NCBI GenBank assembly: GCA_964444885.1
Contig: CAYUIZ010000165.1
Coordinates: 1 to 5,614, forward strand
DNA length: 5,614 nucleotides
Reading direction: 5' to 3'
Source of the DNA: CAYRGQ01 sp964444885
GTDB taxonomy: Bacteria; Bacteroidota; Bacteroidia; Sphingobacteriales; Sphingobacteriaceae
Shown: positions 1 through 5,614 of the stretch, piece after piece
Position numbering within the stretch: position 1 is the first letter of the stretch
How the letters are laid out: each line of letters opens with the position of its first letter
Notes under the pieces: generated by a model
Databases searched by the model: none
Told to the model about the DNA's origin: nothing
What the model saw: the letters and a program-made list of their open reading frames with translations, nothing else
Translations under genes and position numbers: made by a program

Positions 1-31
1 TAACGAATTTCGCTTTACACTTATTAATTCG

Positions 32-39
32 GATATTTG
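32..39 (+). promoter_or_regulatory. Possible -7 promoter element for the first operon
   Basis: GATATTTG matches the Bacteroidota -7 consensus TAnnTTTG at all fixed positions but the first. It would place transcription start near 45, about 40 bases before the preferred start codon of the small protein. I see no good TTTG -33 element at the expected 19-21 base spacing, so this is only a weak candidate. Confidence 0.22.
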
Positions 40-83
40 TAGCAGTCGCTTTCGTGAAAAGGACAACGTCTAGTGATCGATTG

Positions 84-452
84 ATGAAGAAAACAAAAGC
101 CCATATCATAAAATCCAAACGCGTGGTTTTGGTATGGCTGGTTTTATTTTCGTTGGCCCCCTGTACCATCAAAGAGGTCTTATTCCAATCCGTTAACATT
201 GCCTATTCGAAGCCACTAAACAAATCACAAACCACGACTAACGCGTGCCAGTTTACCTCACGTGAAAACTATCGCTTTTCCTTCGCGAAGCACTCGGGCC
301 AATGCAAACACGTAGAACCGAATGATTTTTTAGACCGATTGCGGTGTGCCGACCAGACGGTAAAGCCCCTTCTGGCACATGCGAAGACCTTTTCGGGCAC
401 AAGTCCGCCGAAATATATTTTATATAAACGTTTGAAGATAGATGCGGCATAA
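84..452 (+). CDS. Small conserved hypothetical protein with one N-terminal membrane anchor or signal sequence
   Basis: A 122-residue basic protein of unknown function. The N-terminus is lysine-rich (MKKTKAHIIKSKR) and is followed by a short hydrophobic run (VVLVWLVLFSLAP), consistent with a signal-anchor or signal peptide that sends the rest to the periplasm. A Cys lies in LAPC, but the Pro before it makes a lipobox unlikely. The middle is Thr/Ser/Asn-rich and low in hydrophobics; the C-terminus carries SPPKYILYKRLKI, which I recall as a conserved ending in short Bacteroidota hypothetical proteins (memory, not a search). An in-frame GTG at 54 would add ten residues; I prefer the ATG because MKKxKAHI is the natural start of a signal sequence. 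It lies 49 bp before the doxDA-like gene on the same strand, so co-transcription and a role beside that membrane protein are inferred. No enzyme motif is visible. Confidence 0.68.
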   Translation: MKKTKAHIIKSKRVVLVWLVLFSLAPCTIKEVLFQSVNIAYSKPLNKSQTTTNACQFTSRENYRFSFAKHSGQCKHVEPNDFLDRLRCADQTVKPLLAHAKTFSGTSPPKYILYKRLKIDAA

Positions 453-501
453 TTACATCCGGAGCACTATCTCATTTTTTTACGTTTATTAAAATATTAC
501 A

Positions 502-1512
502 ATGAAACAAAATTCTATTGAAGGCGCAGCCAATTCGGCTGGTCTTTTCACCTTATCCATCCGTTGGGTGATCGGCTGGACCTATTTTTCGGCATTCTGG
601 CGACGCTTGGTGCTTGATAATAAACTCATTCCCGAAGAAGCCGGGTACATCGGCGAAAAGTTCAATCATTTTTTGCCGAATGCGTTAGGTATCAAACCGA
701 TCATTGAATACTTGGTTTCTAATCCCGATATGTTGCAAACCGCGATGGTGATGTTTACGATCGTGGAAGCGATTGTAGGCTTATTCCTTATCCTCGGATT
801 GTTCACACGCATCATGAGTATTGGTGTCATGCTACTGGCAACCGGTATTTTGTTAGGAGCGGGTTGGCTCGGTACAACATGCCTGGACGAATGGCAAATA
901 GGTGTTCTTGGCGTGGCCACGGGGTTTACTCTCTTCCTTACGGGTAGTGGTGCGTTTTCTCTTGATGGATACCTATTGAGCAAGCGAGTCGGTTTCACGC
1001 ACTCGAAATGGTTCCCACTTTTTGGATCTGGGGCACTCCCCATAGCGAGCATGCGTCCTTTCGTTTTGGCCGCTTCAGTTTTCATCGCTGGATTGACGTT
1101 GTTTACCAATCAATATTTCCACGGTGGGGTTTGGGGTACGCTTCACAACAAATCAGTAAGACCCAAACTTGAAATTTCGAACATCCAGTATGACGGGTCA
1201 GCAATCACCTTCCAGCTATTCCGAACGGAAGGAGCCGATGTCTATGGATCGTTTTTGATTGGAATGGAAATCTTGAACGCGCAGGAAGAAGTCGTTAAAG
1301 CCGTCCGTCAAAACGAACTGGCACAGTTCCCGCTGGAACAAATAAACAACCACTACGTGGCTCGCATCCAACCGGGGAAACACAGCTTAGTCGTGCCACT
1401 TGGGGCGAAGGCGGACATCACCCTTGGGCTGGGCGGCATAGCCTTGCACGAAGGGTATTCCCTGAAGCTAATTGATATTAGCGGGATAGAATGGGAAACC
1501 CCATTGCAATAA
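502..1512 (+). CDS. doxD: Fused DoxD-DoxA protein, thiosulfate:quinone oxidoreductase type
   Basis: This 336-residue membrane protein joins two modules. Residues about 10-160 form the DoxD part (DoxX-like superfamily) with four predicted TM helices near 13-33, 78-100, 104-123 and 131-150, and the characteristic TTCLDEWQIG stretch at about 125-134. A fifth helix near 185-203 leads into a soluble beta-rich domain (about 215-330, with GxxLHNKSVRPKLEIS at its start) that resembles DoxA. In Acidianus, DoxD and DoxA are separate subunits of a TQO that oxidises thiosulfate to tetrathionate and passes electrons to the quinone pool; fused homologues are known in Bacteroides. The domain order and length fit such a fusion. 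Whether this organism uses thiosulfate is not shown; the family may have another redox role here. The upstream bases are A/T-rich without a Shine-Dalgarno sequence, as usual in Bacteroidota. Likely an operon with the small protein upstream; no other sulfur-oxidation gene is in view. Confidence 0.85.
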   Translation: MKQNSIEGAANSAGLFTLSIRWVIGWTYFSAFWRRLVLDNKLIPEEAGYIGEKFNHFLPNALGIKPIIEYLVSNPDMLQTAMVMFTIVEAIVGLFLILGLFTRIMSIGVMLLATGILLGAGWLGTTCLDEWQIGVLGVATGFTLFLTGSGAFSLDGYLLSKRVGFTHSKWFPLFGSGALPIASMRPFVLAASVFIAGLTLFTNQYFHGGVWGTLHNKSVRPKLEISNIQYDGSAITFQLFRTEGADVYGSFLIGMEILNAQEEVVKAVRQNELAQFPLEQINNHYVARIQPGKHSLVVPLGAKADITLGLGGIALHEGYSLKLIDISGIEWETPLQ

Positions 1513-1568
1513 GTTGAACGTTTAGTGAGCCCATTGTTATCGCACGAAGAGCACGGGATCATTTGTTC

Positions 1569-1753
1569 AAAGCGGGTGTGTCAAAATAATCGTCATCGCT
1601 GAACGCCTACCTGCGGCCGGCAGTTCATACAAAAGTATGCTAACAGCATGTTACGAGACCCTGAATCACCTGCCTGACGGCAGTCAGGAGTTCAGAGCTT
1701 GCCCCGAGGACGCTTGGGGGATGACGATTTCTTTCTTTTGACACACCCGCTTT
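1569..1753. repeat. Nested inverted-repeat element (185 bp), MITE-like or structured intergenic repeat
   Basis: The ends are a perfect 18-bp inverted repeat: AAAGCGGGTGTGTCAAAA at 1569-1586 and its reverse complement at 1736-1753. Inside lies a second perfect 10-bp inverted repeat, AATCGTCATC at 1588-1597 and GATGACGATT at 1720-1729. Further small stems sit within: CATAC/GTATG around AAAA near 1627-1640, and CCTGAC/GTCAGG around GGCA near 1674-1689. No coding frame of note fills it. Elements bounded by CGTCAT...ATGACG are, from memory, common dispersed repeats in Bacteroidota. The pattern suggests such an element sitting in the loop of an older GTGTCAAAA/TTTTGACAC hairpin, possibly the terminator of doxDA. 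TTCAA flanks it on both sides (1566-1570, 1756-1760), but the left copy overlaps the repeat end, so target duplication is doubtful. No transposase is present. Confidence 0.8.
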
Positions 1754-1797
1754 CATTCAAGTGGCTGTCGCCATGGCGTTTCCAGGTTTTTTTATAC

Positions 1798-1805
1798 TAG
1801 TTTTG
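1798..1805 (+). promoter_or_regulatory. Candidate -7 promoter element for the permease gene
   Basis: TAGTTTTG fits the Bacteroidota TAnnTTTG consensus exactly and lies just downstream of the inverted-repeat element. It predicts transcription start near 1812 and a leader of about 36 bases before the ATG at 1848, which is why I do not use the earlier in-frame starts at 1761 (GTG) and 1773 (ATG). No clear TTTG -33 box is present at 19-21 bases upstream, so the promoter may be weak or need an activator. Confidence 0.4.
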
Positions 1806-1847
1806 CCTTCGAACATTCAAGCGAGCATCGAGCGGTTATCGACCCCC

Positions 1848-2789
1848 ATGGACAAAATAAACAAGTATCAAACAGGTCTTATTCTTCTGGCGGTTATCCT
1901 CGGCTTGCTTATAGGACACAACATGTTTGTGGCGCAATACGCGGCACATGTGATTGTCCCATTACTGATGACGATGCTTTTCGGGCTGTTTTTGAGCCTC
2001 GACCTGACCGCGCTGCGTGCTTCCTTGTTCAACGTCAGGTTCTCGACGGCTAACCTCATCATCAATTTCCTTTGGACACCGCTATTTGCCTATCTCCTGG
2101 GAGCCCTTTTTTTATCCGGCCATCTCCCCCTATGGATCGGATTCGTCATGTTGATGGTGACGCCGTGCACGGATTGGTATTTGGTGTTTACCGGAATGGC
2201 CAAAGGCAACGTGTCCTTATCGGCTGCGGTTCTTCCGGCGAACTTGGTCTTGCAGGTGCTTTTGTTGCCTGTTTACCTGTTGGTTTTCTTTGGCGAAAGC
2301 GGAAATATGGCGTGGATGCCCCTGGTGGAGAGTATCCTATGGGTTCTATTTGTCCCTTTTCTGGTGGCGCGGCTGCTTAAAAAGGCGCTGCGGCGAAGAA
2401 ATGGATCGTTGGCTGGCATAGCCGTTTTTTTCGAAAAATCACAAGTGTTGTTTCTTGCTTTGACGGTTGTAGCCATGTTTGCATCCGAAGGGCGTAACCT
2501 AGCGGATAATCCACTTGTGATCTTGCGTTTGCTGATCCCGGTATTGGTGTTTTTTGCGGCAACCTTTGTAATCGTGCAGTTAGTAAGTCGCCTTTTGAAA
2601 TTCAGTTACGCAGACAAGGTAAGCCTCACCCTCACCACCATGGCGAGGAATTCACCCATCGCGTTGGCCATTGCCGTGGTGGCGTTTCCCGACCAGCCGC
2701 TGATTGCAATGTCCTTGGTGATCGGCCCGTTGATCGAATTGCCCGTGTTGGTCATCGTTGCCAACGTATTGCTCAGGATGAGTAAATAA
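1848..2789 (+). CDS. ACR3-like permease, bile acid:sodium symporter (BASS) superfamily
   Basis: A 313-residue, very hydrophobic protein with about ten predicted TM helices, consistent with an inner-membrane carrier of the ACR3/BASS fold; ACR3 members extrude arsenite. Two landmarks of Acr3 permeases are present: the Cys in VTPCTDW (residue 107, TM4 region) and the Glu in GPLIELPVL (residue 297, TM9-10 region), residues reported as needed for transport in characterised Acr3 proteins. However, the TM9 segment reads TTMARNSPIALAIA in place of the NNFELAIA-like motif usual in classical Acr3, so it belongs to a divergent subgroup often labelled 'arsenic resistance protein', and the substrate is uncertain. 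The chosen start gives a short N-tail before TM1; an upstream GTG at 1761 or ATG at 1773 would add 29 or 25 residues but overlap the predicted promoter. No ArsR regulator or ArsC reductase is adjacent. It converges with the receptor gene. Confidence 0.82.
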   Translation: MDKINKYQTGLILLAVILGLLIGHNMFVAQYAAHVIVPLLMTMLFGLFLSLDLTALRASLFNVRFSTANLIINFLWTPLFAYLLGALFLSGHLPLWIGFVMLMVTPCTDWYLVFTGMAKGNVSLSAAVLPANLVLQVLLLPVYLLVFFGESGNMAWMPLVESILWVLFVPFLVARLLKKALRRRNGSLAGIAVFFEKSQVLFLALTVVAMFASEGRNLADNPLVILRLLIPVLVFFAATFVIVQLVSRLLKFSYADKVSLTLTTMARNSPIALAIAVVAFPDQPLIAMSLVIGPLIELPVLVIVANVLLRMSK

Positions 2790-2826
2790 AAAGCGTGGCC
2801 GGCTAATCGCCAGACCACGCTGCTTT
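2789..2826 (-). terminator. Hairpin terminator between the convergent genes
   Basis: AGCGTGG at 2792-2798 pairs with CCACGCT at 2815-2821, around a loop that holds a further GGC/GCC stem. Read on the minus strand, the stem is followed by TTTTTATTTA, so it should be a good intrinsic terminator for the receptor gene, whose stop codon is about 20 bases upstream. Read on the plus strand, only GCTTTAA follows, making it at best a weak terminator for the permease gene, although AAA/TTT beyond a 2-base bulge could extend the stem. Confidence 0.75.
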
Positions 2827-2845
2827 AAGGGGGAAAAGGTCTTGC

Positions 2846-5305
2846 TTAGAACTTCACGTTCAGCCCCAGCATGAAGTTTGTCTCCGCTTGGGGGTAATAG
2901 AAGTTGTAATCGACGCGGTCCGTATCCGACAGGTAGTAGCCCCACGTATAGCCGTTAGCGGAGTATTTCTCGTTAAACAGGTTGTTGATGAGCAACGTCA
3001 CGCCTACGTTCTTGAGCTTCCCGATGGGCGTATTGTACGCCAGCCGCAGGTTGTTGACAAAGAATGCGTCGATGCTTCGCCCTGCGTTTCCGGTGTTGTC
3101 CAGAAATTGGCGCGACACGTATTTGCTGACCAAGGCAAGTTCCACCGATTCCCAAGGGGTGTAACTCAGCTCGCTCGAAGCGACTACCCGTGGCGAGAAG
3201 GAAATGTCGGTACGCGCGTAATGGTTCTCGCGGTCGCCTACCACTTCTACGAAATCTTTGATTTTATTTTCGCTGAAGGCGAACGTCGCCGACCAAGTAA
3301 GCGGTTCGATGGGGCGCCAGCGCCCGTCTAGTTCTACACCCAACCGGTAACTGTTTTCCACGTTGCGCCGGAGCGCAGCGCCCACGTCATTGAGTTGCCC
3401 GGTTAGCACCAGTTGGTTTTTATACAACATGGCAAAGCCATTGACCCCGATATTGAACGCTTGGGCGCGAATCCGATATCCGGCCTCGACGTTGTGCAGG
3501 CGTTCGGCTTTGGGCGCTTGGTCGGTTGGCCAATCGGTAAAGTCGCTGCGCACGGGCTCTTTGTTTGCGACGGCAAAGGACGCATACACGTTCGATGCAG
3601 AAGACAGCTGGTAGGTGAGGCCCAGTTTGGGGTTAATAAAATCGAATTTGGTAGATTGGTCCAGCAACCACTGGTTGTTGTCTACGCCCGCAATGTCGTA
3701 GCCAATGTGGCGGTACTGCACGTCCGCAAATACCAGCAGGTCGTCAAACTGGTAGTCGGCCTTTAGATAGGTGTTGAAGTCCGTTTTCACGGCGTCGTTG
3801 TCGTAGTAGCGGTACAGCTCGCTGAAGGAGCCATCCATATTCGCACGATACTGTGCAGGCACAAAGAGCGGGTACTGCGCCCATGTGATATCACCAAAAT
3901 GCCCACCTTCATATCGGTTATACGCACCTCCCCACACCACGTTCAGCCCACGGTTTTGGTAGCTAAGGGAGTAAGTCCCGCCGTAGAAGTGGTTGTCGAG
4001 CCATCGATTGCGAACCAGGTCTGTGCGGTCGATCGTCTGCCCGTTCAGCTCCACAGGTTCTAGCCCGTACCGCGAATAACGGTCGTTGGCCCGGAACTGG
4101 GTGTAATACCCTGCGCCGCGGGTGTAATGCAAGGCGGTATTGAGTGACCAACGGCTGTCCAGCGTGGAGGAGAACAGCAAGTGGTAATGGGTTTGGTGGT
4201 AGTTGTCGGTCTCGTCTTCGTACAGGTATTTGTTATATCGCCTGTCCGAATTGAGTAGATTCTCCGTCTCTTCTGCGGTCAGCCCGTCATCGGCTGCATA
4301 GGCTAGCATGCCTTCCACGTCGCCGGTGAGGCGCGCTTCGGGCGTACCGTACCAGGCCTGGTATGTTTTCTCCTTGCCGTTGATAATGTTGGCCCGCAGC
4401 AAGCTGTTTTTACCGTGCCAGGCCCCGCTTAGAAAGAAGGAGTGCATGTCTGCGGAGGCACGGTCGATATAGCCGTCGCTCACGATCCGTGACAGGCGTC
4501 CGTCGAAACTAAACCGGTCATCGATCAGGCCGGTACCCACCCGAATCGTGTTTTTCATCGTCTTGTACGAACCGATGGAGTTGTCGATTTCAGCATACGG
4601 TGCTTCATTGAGCGTGGTGGTCTGAATATTGATGCTGGCGCCGAATGCCGACGCGCCATTCGTGGAAGTGCCCACGCCCCGCTGTATCTGCACGTTGTCG
4701 ACGGAGGACGCAAAATCCGGCATGTTGACGAGAAACGCGCCCATGCTTTCCGAATCATTGAAGGGGATGCCGTTGATGGTGATATTTACCCGCGTGGCAT
4801 CACTGCCCCGGATGCGCATGCCCGTGTAACCCACGCCCGCTCCGGCATCGGAGGTGATGACCATCGATGGCGTTTGGTCAAGGAGGAAGGGGAGGTCTTG
4901 GCCCAAGTTGCTTTTGGCGATTTCTTCCTTGCTGATGTTCTTGTAGGTCGTCGCGGTGTTTTCGCTGGCCCGCGTGGCCCGCACGATTACTTCCTCCGCC
5001 AGCAAGGTCGTTGGCACCAATTCGAAAGCGAGTTGGTTGGACGTCGCTAAGGATACGCTTTGGCGCTGGGTCGCATAGCCCAAGTAGCTAACTTCGACAA
5101 GGTACTCGTTGGCGCGCAAGTTGCCGATTTCGGCTTGGCCTTGCGCATCGGTTTGTGCAGCATAGAGCGTACCGGGCAACCTCACCGATGCACCGCGCAA
5201 CGGACGGTTTTGGGGGTCTAATACGGACACGTGTAAGGTTTGCTGGGCAAAGGCCATACTGGCAAAGGCCACGAGCATCATTGCTGCGACTGCTTTTTTA
5301 ATCAT
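2846..5305 (-). CDS. TonB-dependent outer-membrane receptor, predicted thiamin uptake (OMR1-like)
   Basis: An 819-residue receptor expected to move a substrate across the outer membrane with energy from TonB-ExbBD. Residues 1-20 are a clear signal peptide ending in SMAFA|QQ. Residues about 23-98 form a carboxypeptidase-regulatory-like beta domain (VLDPQNRPLRGASV...LGY), typical of Bacteroidota receptors. A likely TonB box is EEVIV (104-108). The plug spans about 118-230 (IRGSDATRVNITINGIPFND, QIQRGVGTSTNGASAFGASI), and the rest is the 22-strand barrel ending in GLNVKF with the terminal aromatic that the BAM complex recognises. The plug alone does not fix the substrate. The TPP riboswitch directly upstream does: in Bacteroides, receptors so controlled (OMR1) act in thiamin uptake. 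Unlike the usual Bacteroides locus, no PnuT-type transporter or thiamin pyrophosphokinase follows; the gene ends at a terminator. The ATG is preceded by an A-rich leader without Shine-Dalgarno sequence. Length is normal and nothing is truncated. Confidence 0.92.
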   Translation of the reverse strand: MIKKAVAAMMLVAFASMAFAQQTLHVSVLDPQNRPLRGASVRLPGTLYAAQTDAQGQAEIGNLRANEYLVEVSYLGYATQRQSVSLATSNQLAFELVPTTLLAEEVIVRATRASENTATTYKNISKEEIAKSNLGQDLPFLLDQTPSMVITSDAGAGVGYTGMRIRGSDATRVNITINGIPFNDSESMGAFLVNMPDFASSVDNVQIQRGVGTSTNGASAFGASINIQTTTLNEAPYAEIDNSIGSYKTMKNTIRVGTGLIDDRFSFDGRLSRIVSDGYIDRASADMHSFFLSGAWHGKNSLLRANIINGKEKTYQAWYGTPEARLTGDVEGMLAYAADDGLTAEETENLLNSDRRYNKYLYEDETDNYHQTHYHLLFSSTLDSRWSLNTALHYTRGAGYYTQFRANDRYSRYGLEPVELNGQTIDRTDLVRNRWLDNHFYGGTYSLSYQNRGLNVVWGGAYNRYEGGHFGDITWAQYPLFVPAQYRANMDGSFSELYRYYDNDAVKTDFNTYLKADYQFDDLLVFADVQYRHIGYDIAGVDNNQWLLDQSTKFDFINPKLGLTYQLSSASNVYASFAVANKEPVRSDFTDWPTDQAPKAERLHNVEAGYRIRAQAFNIGVNGFAMLYKNQLVLTGQLNDVGAALRRNVENSYRLGVELDGRWRPIEPLTWSATFAFSENKIKDFVEVVGDRENHYARTDISFSPRVVASSELSYTPWESVELALVSKYVSRQFLDNTGNAGRSIDAFFVNNLRLAYNTPIGKLKNVGVTLLINNLFNEKYSANGYTWGYYLSDTDRVDYNFYYPQAETNFMLGLNVKF

Positions 5306-5325
5306 TGGATTGATGTGAATTTTTT

Positions 5326-5376
5326 AGTTAAACATGGCTAAAGCAAGGGGTTCGCAATAGCATTCGTTATTTAACT
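5326..5376 (-). promoter_or_regulatory. Possible expression-platform stem-loop between riboswitch and receptor start
   Basis: AGTTAAA at 5326-5332 is complementary to TTTAACT at 5370-5376, giving a perfect 7-bp stem in the leader RNA; inside it GCTA (5337-5340) can pair with TAGC (5357-5360). The distal strand begins only a few bases after the riboswitch core. On the transcript the structure is followed by an A-run, not a U-run, so it is not an ordinary intrinsic terminator. It could couple ligand binding to translation or to folding of the start region; this is inference. Confidence 0.35.
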
Positions 5377-5382
5377 TACCTT

Positions 5383-5486
5383 TTCCCTCCGCCGGCATTA
5401 TCCGGATCAGGTGCTCGCCGCGCTAGGCGGCGATGGGTATGATCTCAGCCTTTATTTGTGTTTGATAAAACAAACAAGGCACCCCT
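5383..5486 (-). ncRNA. TPP riboswitch (THI element)
   Basis: Read on the minus strand, all conserved parts occur in order: AGGGGTGCC (5486-5478); a P2 stem GCCTT/AAGGC (5480-5476 with 5452-5448); an optional P3 hairpin GTTTG/CAAAC (5475-5471 with 5464-5460); the pyrimidine-sensing GGCTGAGATCATACCC (5450-5435); a 7-bp P4 hairpin TCGCCGC/GCGGCGA (5433-5427 with 5421-5415); ACCTGATC (5412-5405); the P5 hairpin CCGGATAATGCCGG (5405-5392); and GGAGGGAA (5390-5383). It binds thiamin pyrophosphate and should lower expression of the receptor when TPP is plentiful. The ATG of the receptor lies 77 bases downstream. P1 pairing is the least obvious part. Confidence 0.97.
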
Positions 5487-5496
5487 ATCGATGTCG

Positions 5497-5526
5497 CAAA
5501 GATACGATTATTTTGCGGAAGACAAA
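5497..5526 (-). promoter_or_regulatory. Promoter of the riboswitch-receptor transcript
   Basis: On the minus strand TATCTTTG (5504-5497) matches the Bacteroidota -7 consensus TAnnTTTG exactly, and TTTG (5526-5523) lies 18 bases upstream as the -33 element, one base shorter than the usual 19-21. The predicted transcription start, near 5490, falls just before the riboswitch, as expected. Confidence 0.75.
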
Positions 5527-5547
5527 CTGTTCACTGAACAGCTGTTA
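5527..5547. repeat. Overlapping palindromes upstream of the receptor promoter
   Basis: CTGTTCA-C-TGAACAG (5527-5541) is a perfect 7-bp inverted repeat with a one-base centre, and AACAGCTGTT (5538-5547) is a perfect 10-bp palindrome overlapping it. They abut the -33 box and cover the stop codon of the possible upstream gene. The near-zero loop makes an RNA hairpin unlikely for the first and suggests a protein-binding site, but no regulator is identified. Confidence 0.35.
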
Positions 5548-5614
5548 CGGAGACGCCCACCCAACCTTTACCCGGCGCTAGAATTGAACGCACGTCAAAA
5601 GCGTAAACACCAGC
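5531..5614 (-). CDS. Possible 3' end of an upstream gene (partial, enters from the right edge)
   Basis: On the minus strand one frame is open from the window edge to a TGA at 5533-5531; the other two minus frames hit stops within twelve codons. It encodes 27 residues ending KGWVGVSVTAVQ, an alternating hydrophobic stretch that looks like real protein, but too short to assign to a family. The stop falls a few bases upstream of the -33 box of the receptor promoter, a natural place for a gene end. The opposite strand is also open from an ATG at 5491 to the edge, but that frame is Arg/Pro-rich and would start on the receptor's transcription start, so I prefer the minus frame. Confidence 0.4.
   Translation of the reverse strand, partial: AGVYAFDVRSILAPGKGWVGVSVTAVQ

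Noticed and set aside
666..1109. 147-codon minus-strand open frame inside the doxDA-like gene
   Set aside because: The plus-strand frame here has clear membrane helices and family motifs; the antisense product has none.
1569..1753. Insertion sequence or CRISPR-like unit
   Set aside because: There is no transposase frame and no repeated unit with spacers; the structure is only inverted repeats.
1761..1847. N-terminal extension of the permease from GTG 1761 or ATG 1773
   Set aside because: The stretch contains a TAGTTTTG promoter motif and adds residues outside the usual BASS fold; the ATG at 1848 gives a normal N-terminus.
2888..3331. 147-codon open frame on the plus strand, antisense to the receptor gene
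   Set aside because: It lies wholly inside the well-supported receptor coding region, has no recognisable domain and is rich in Arg/Val as expected of an antisense shadow.
3413..3766. 117-codon plus-strand open frame inside the receptor gene
   Set aside because: It is fully antisense to the barrel-coding part, lacks promoter or leader features, and its composition reflects the complementary codons.
5491..5613. Plus-strand open frame starting at ATG 5491 and running off the edge
   Set aside because: Its start sits on the predicted start of the riboswitch transcript and over its -7 box, and the Arg/Pro-rich product resembles no protein I know; the minus-strand reading fits the context better, though neither is proven.
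5548..5614. Possible tRNA or tmRNA end, suggested by a GTTCAATTC-like stretch on the minus strand
   Set aside because: The flanking bases do not form the 5-bp T stem, and no acceptor stem or anticodon arm is visible in the available sequence.

Overview
The window reads as Bacteroidota DNA, probably from a Sphingobacteriaceae-like or related environmental genus; the genus is inference. Supporting signs are promoters of the Bacteroidota type (TAnnTTTG at the -7 region), A-rich leaders without Shine-Dalgarno sequences, a TonB-dependent receptor with an N-terminal carboxypeptidase-regulatory-like domain, and a dispersed element bounded by CGTCAT/ATGACG. Nothing here marks a plasmid or phage.

Left part (1-1512, plus strand): a small single-anchor protein that I know only as a conserved hypothetical, then a fused DoxD-DoxA protein, the thiosulfate:quinone oxidoreductase (TQO) type of membrane protein. 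The 49-bp gap and shared strand suggest one operon. Middle (1513-1847): no convincing gene. It holds a nested inverted-repeat element with a perfect 18-bp outer repeat, followed by a likely promoter. Then 1848-2789 (plus) encodes a 10-TM permease of the ACR3/bile acid:sodium symporter superfamily, annotated as ACR3-like with an uncertain substrate.

Right part (minus strand): an 819-residue TonB-dependent outer-membrane receptor (2846-5305) preceded by an unmistakable thiamin pyrophosphate (TPP) riboswitch (5383-5486) and a well-formed promoter. This unit is almost certainly a thiamin-regulated outer-membrane receptor for thiamin or a thiamin precursor or derivative (the OMR1-type role described in Bacteroides). 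It converges on the permease gene, and the two stop codons are separated by 56 bp containing a hairpin terminator. At the right edge, the last 27 codons of another minus-strand frame may be the 3' end of an upstream gene.

The three units look functionally independent: a sulfur/redox membrane module, an anion or metalloid permease, and thiamin uptake. I see no CRISPR, transposase, tRNA, rRNA or defence system. The least explained items are the small protein before doxDA and the nested inverted-repeat element.
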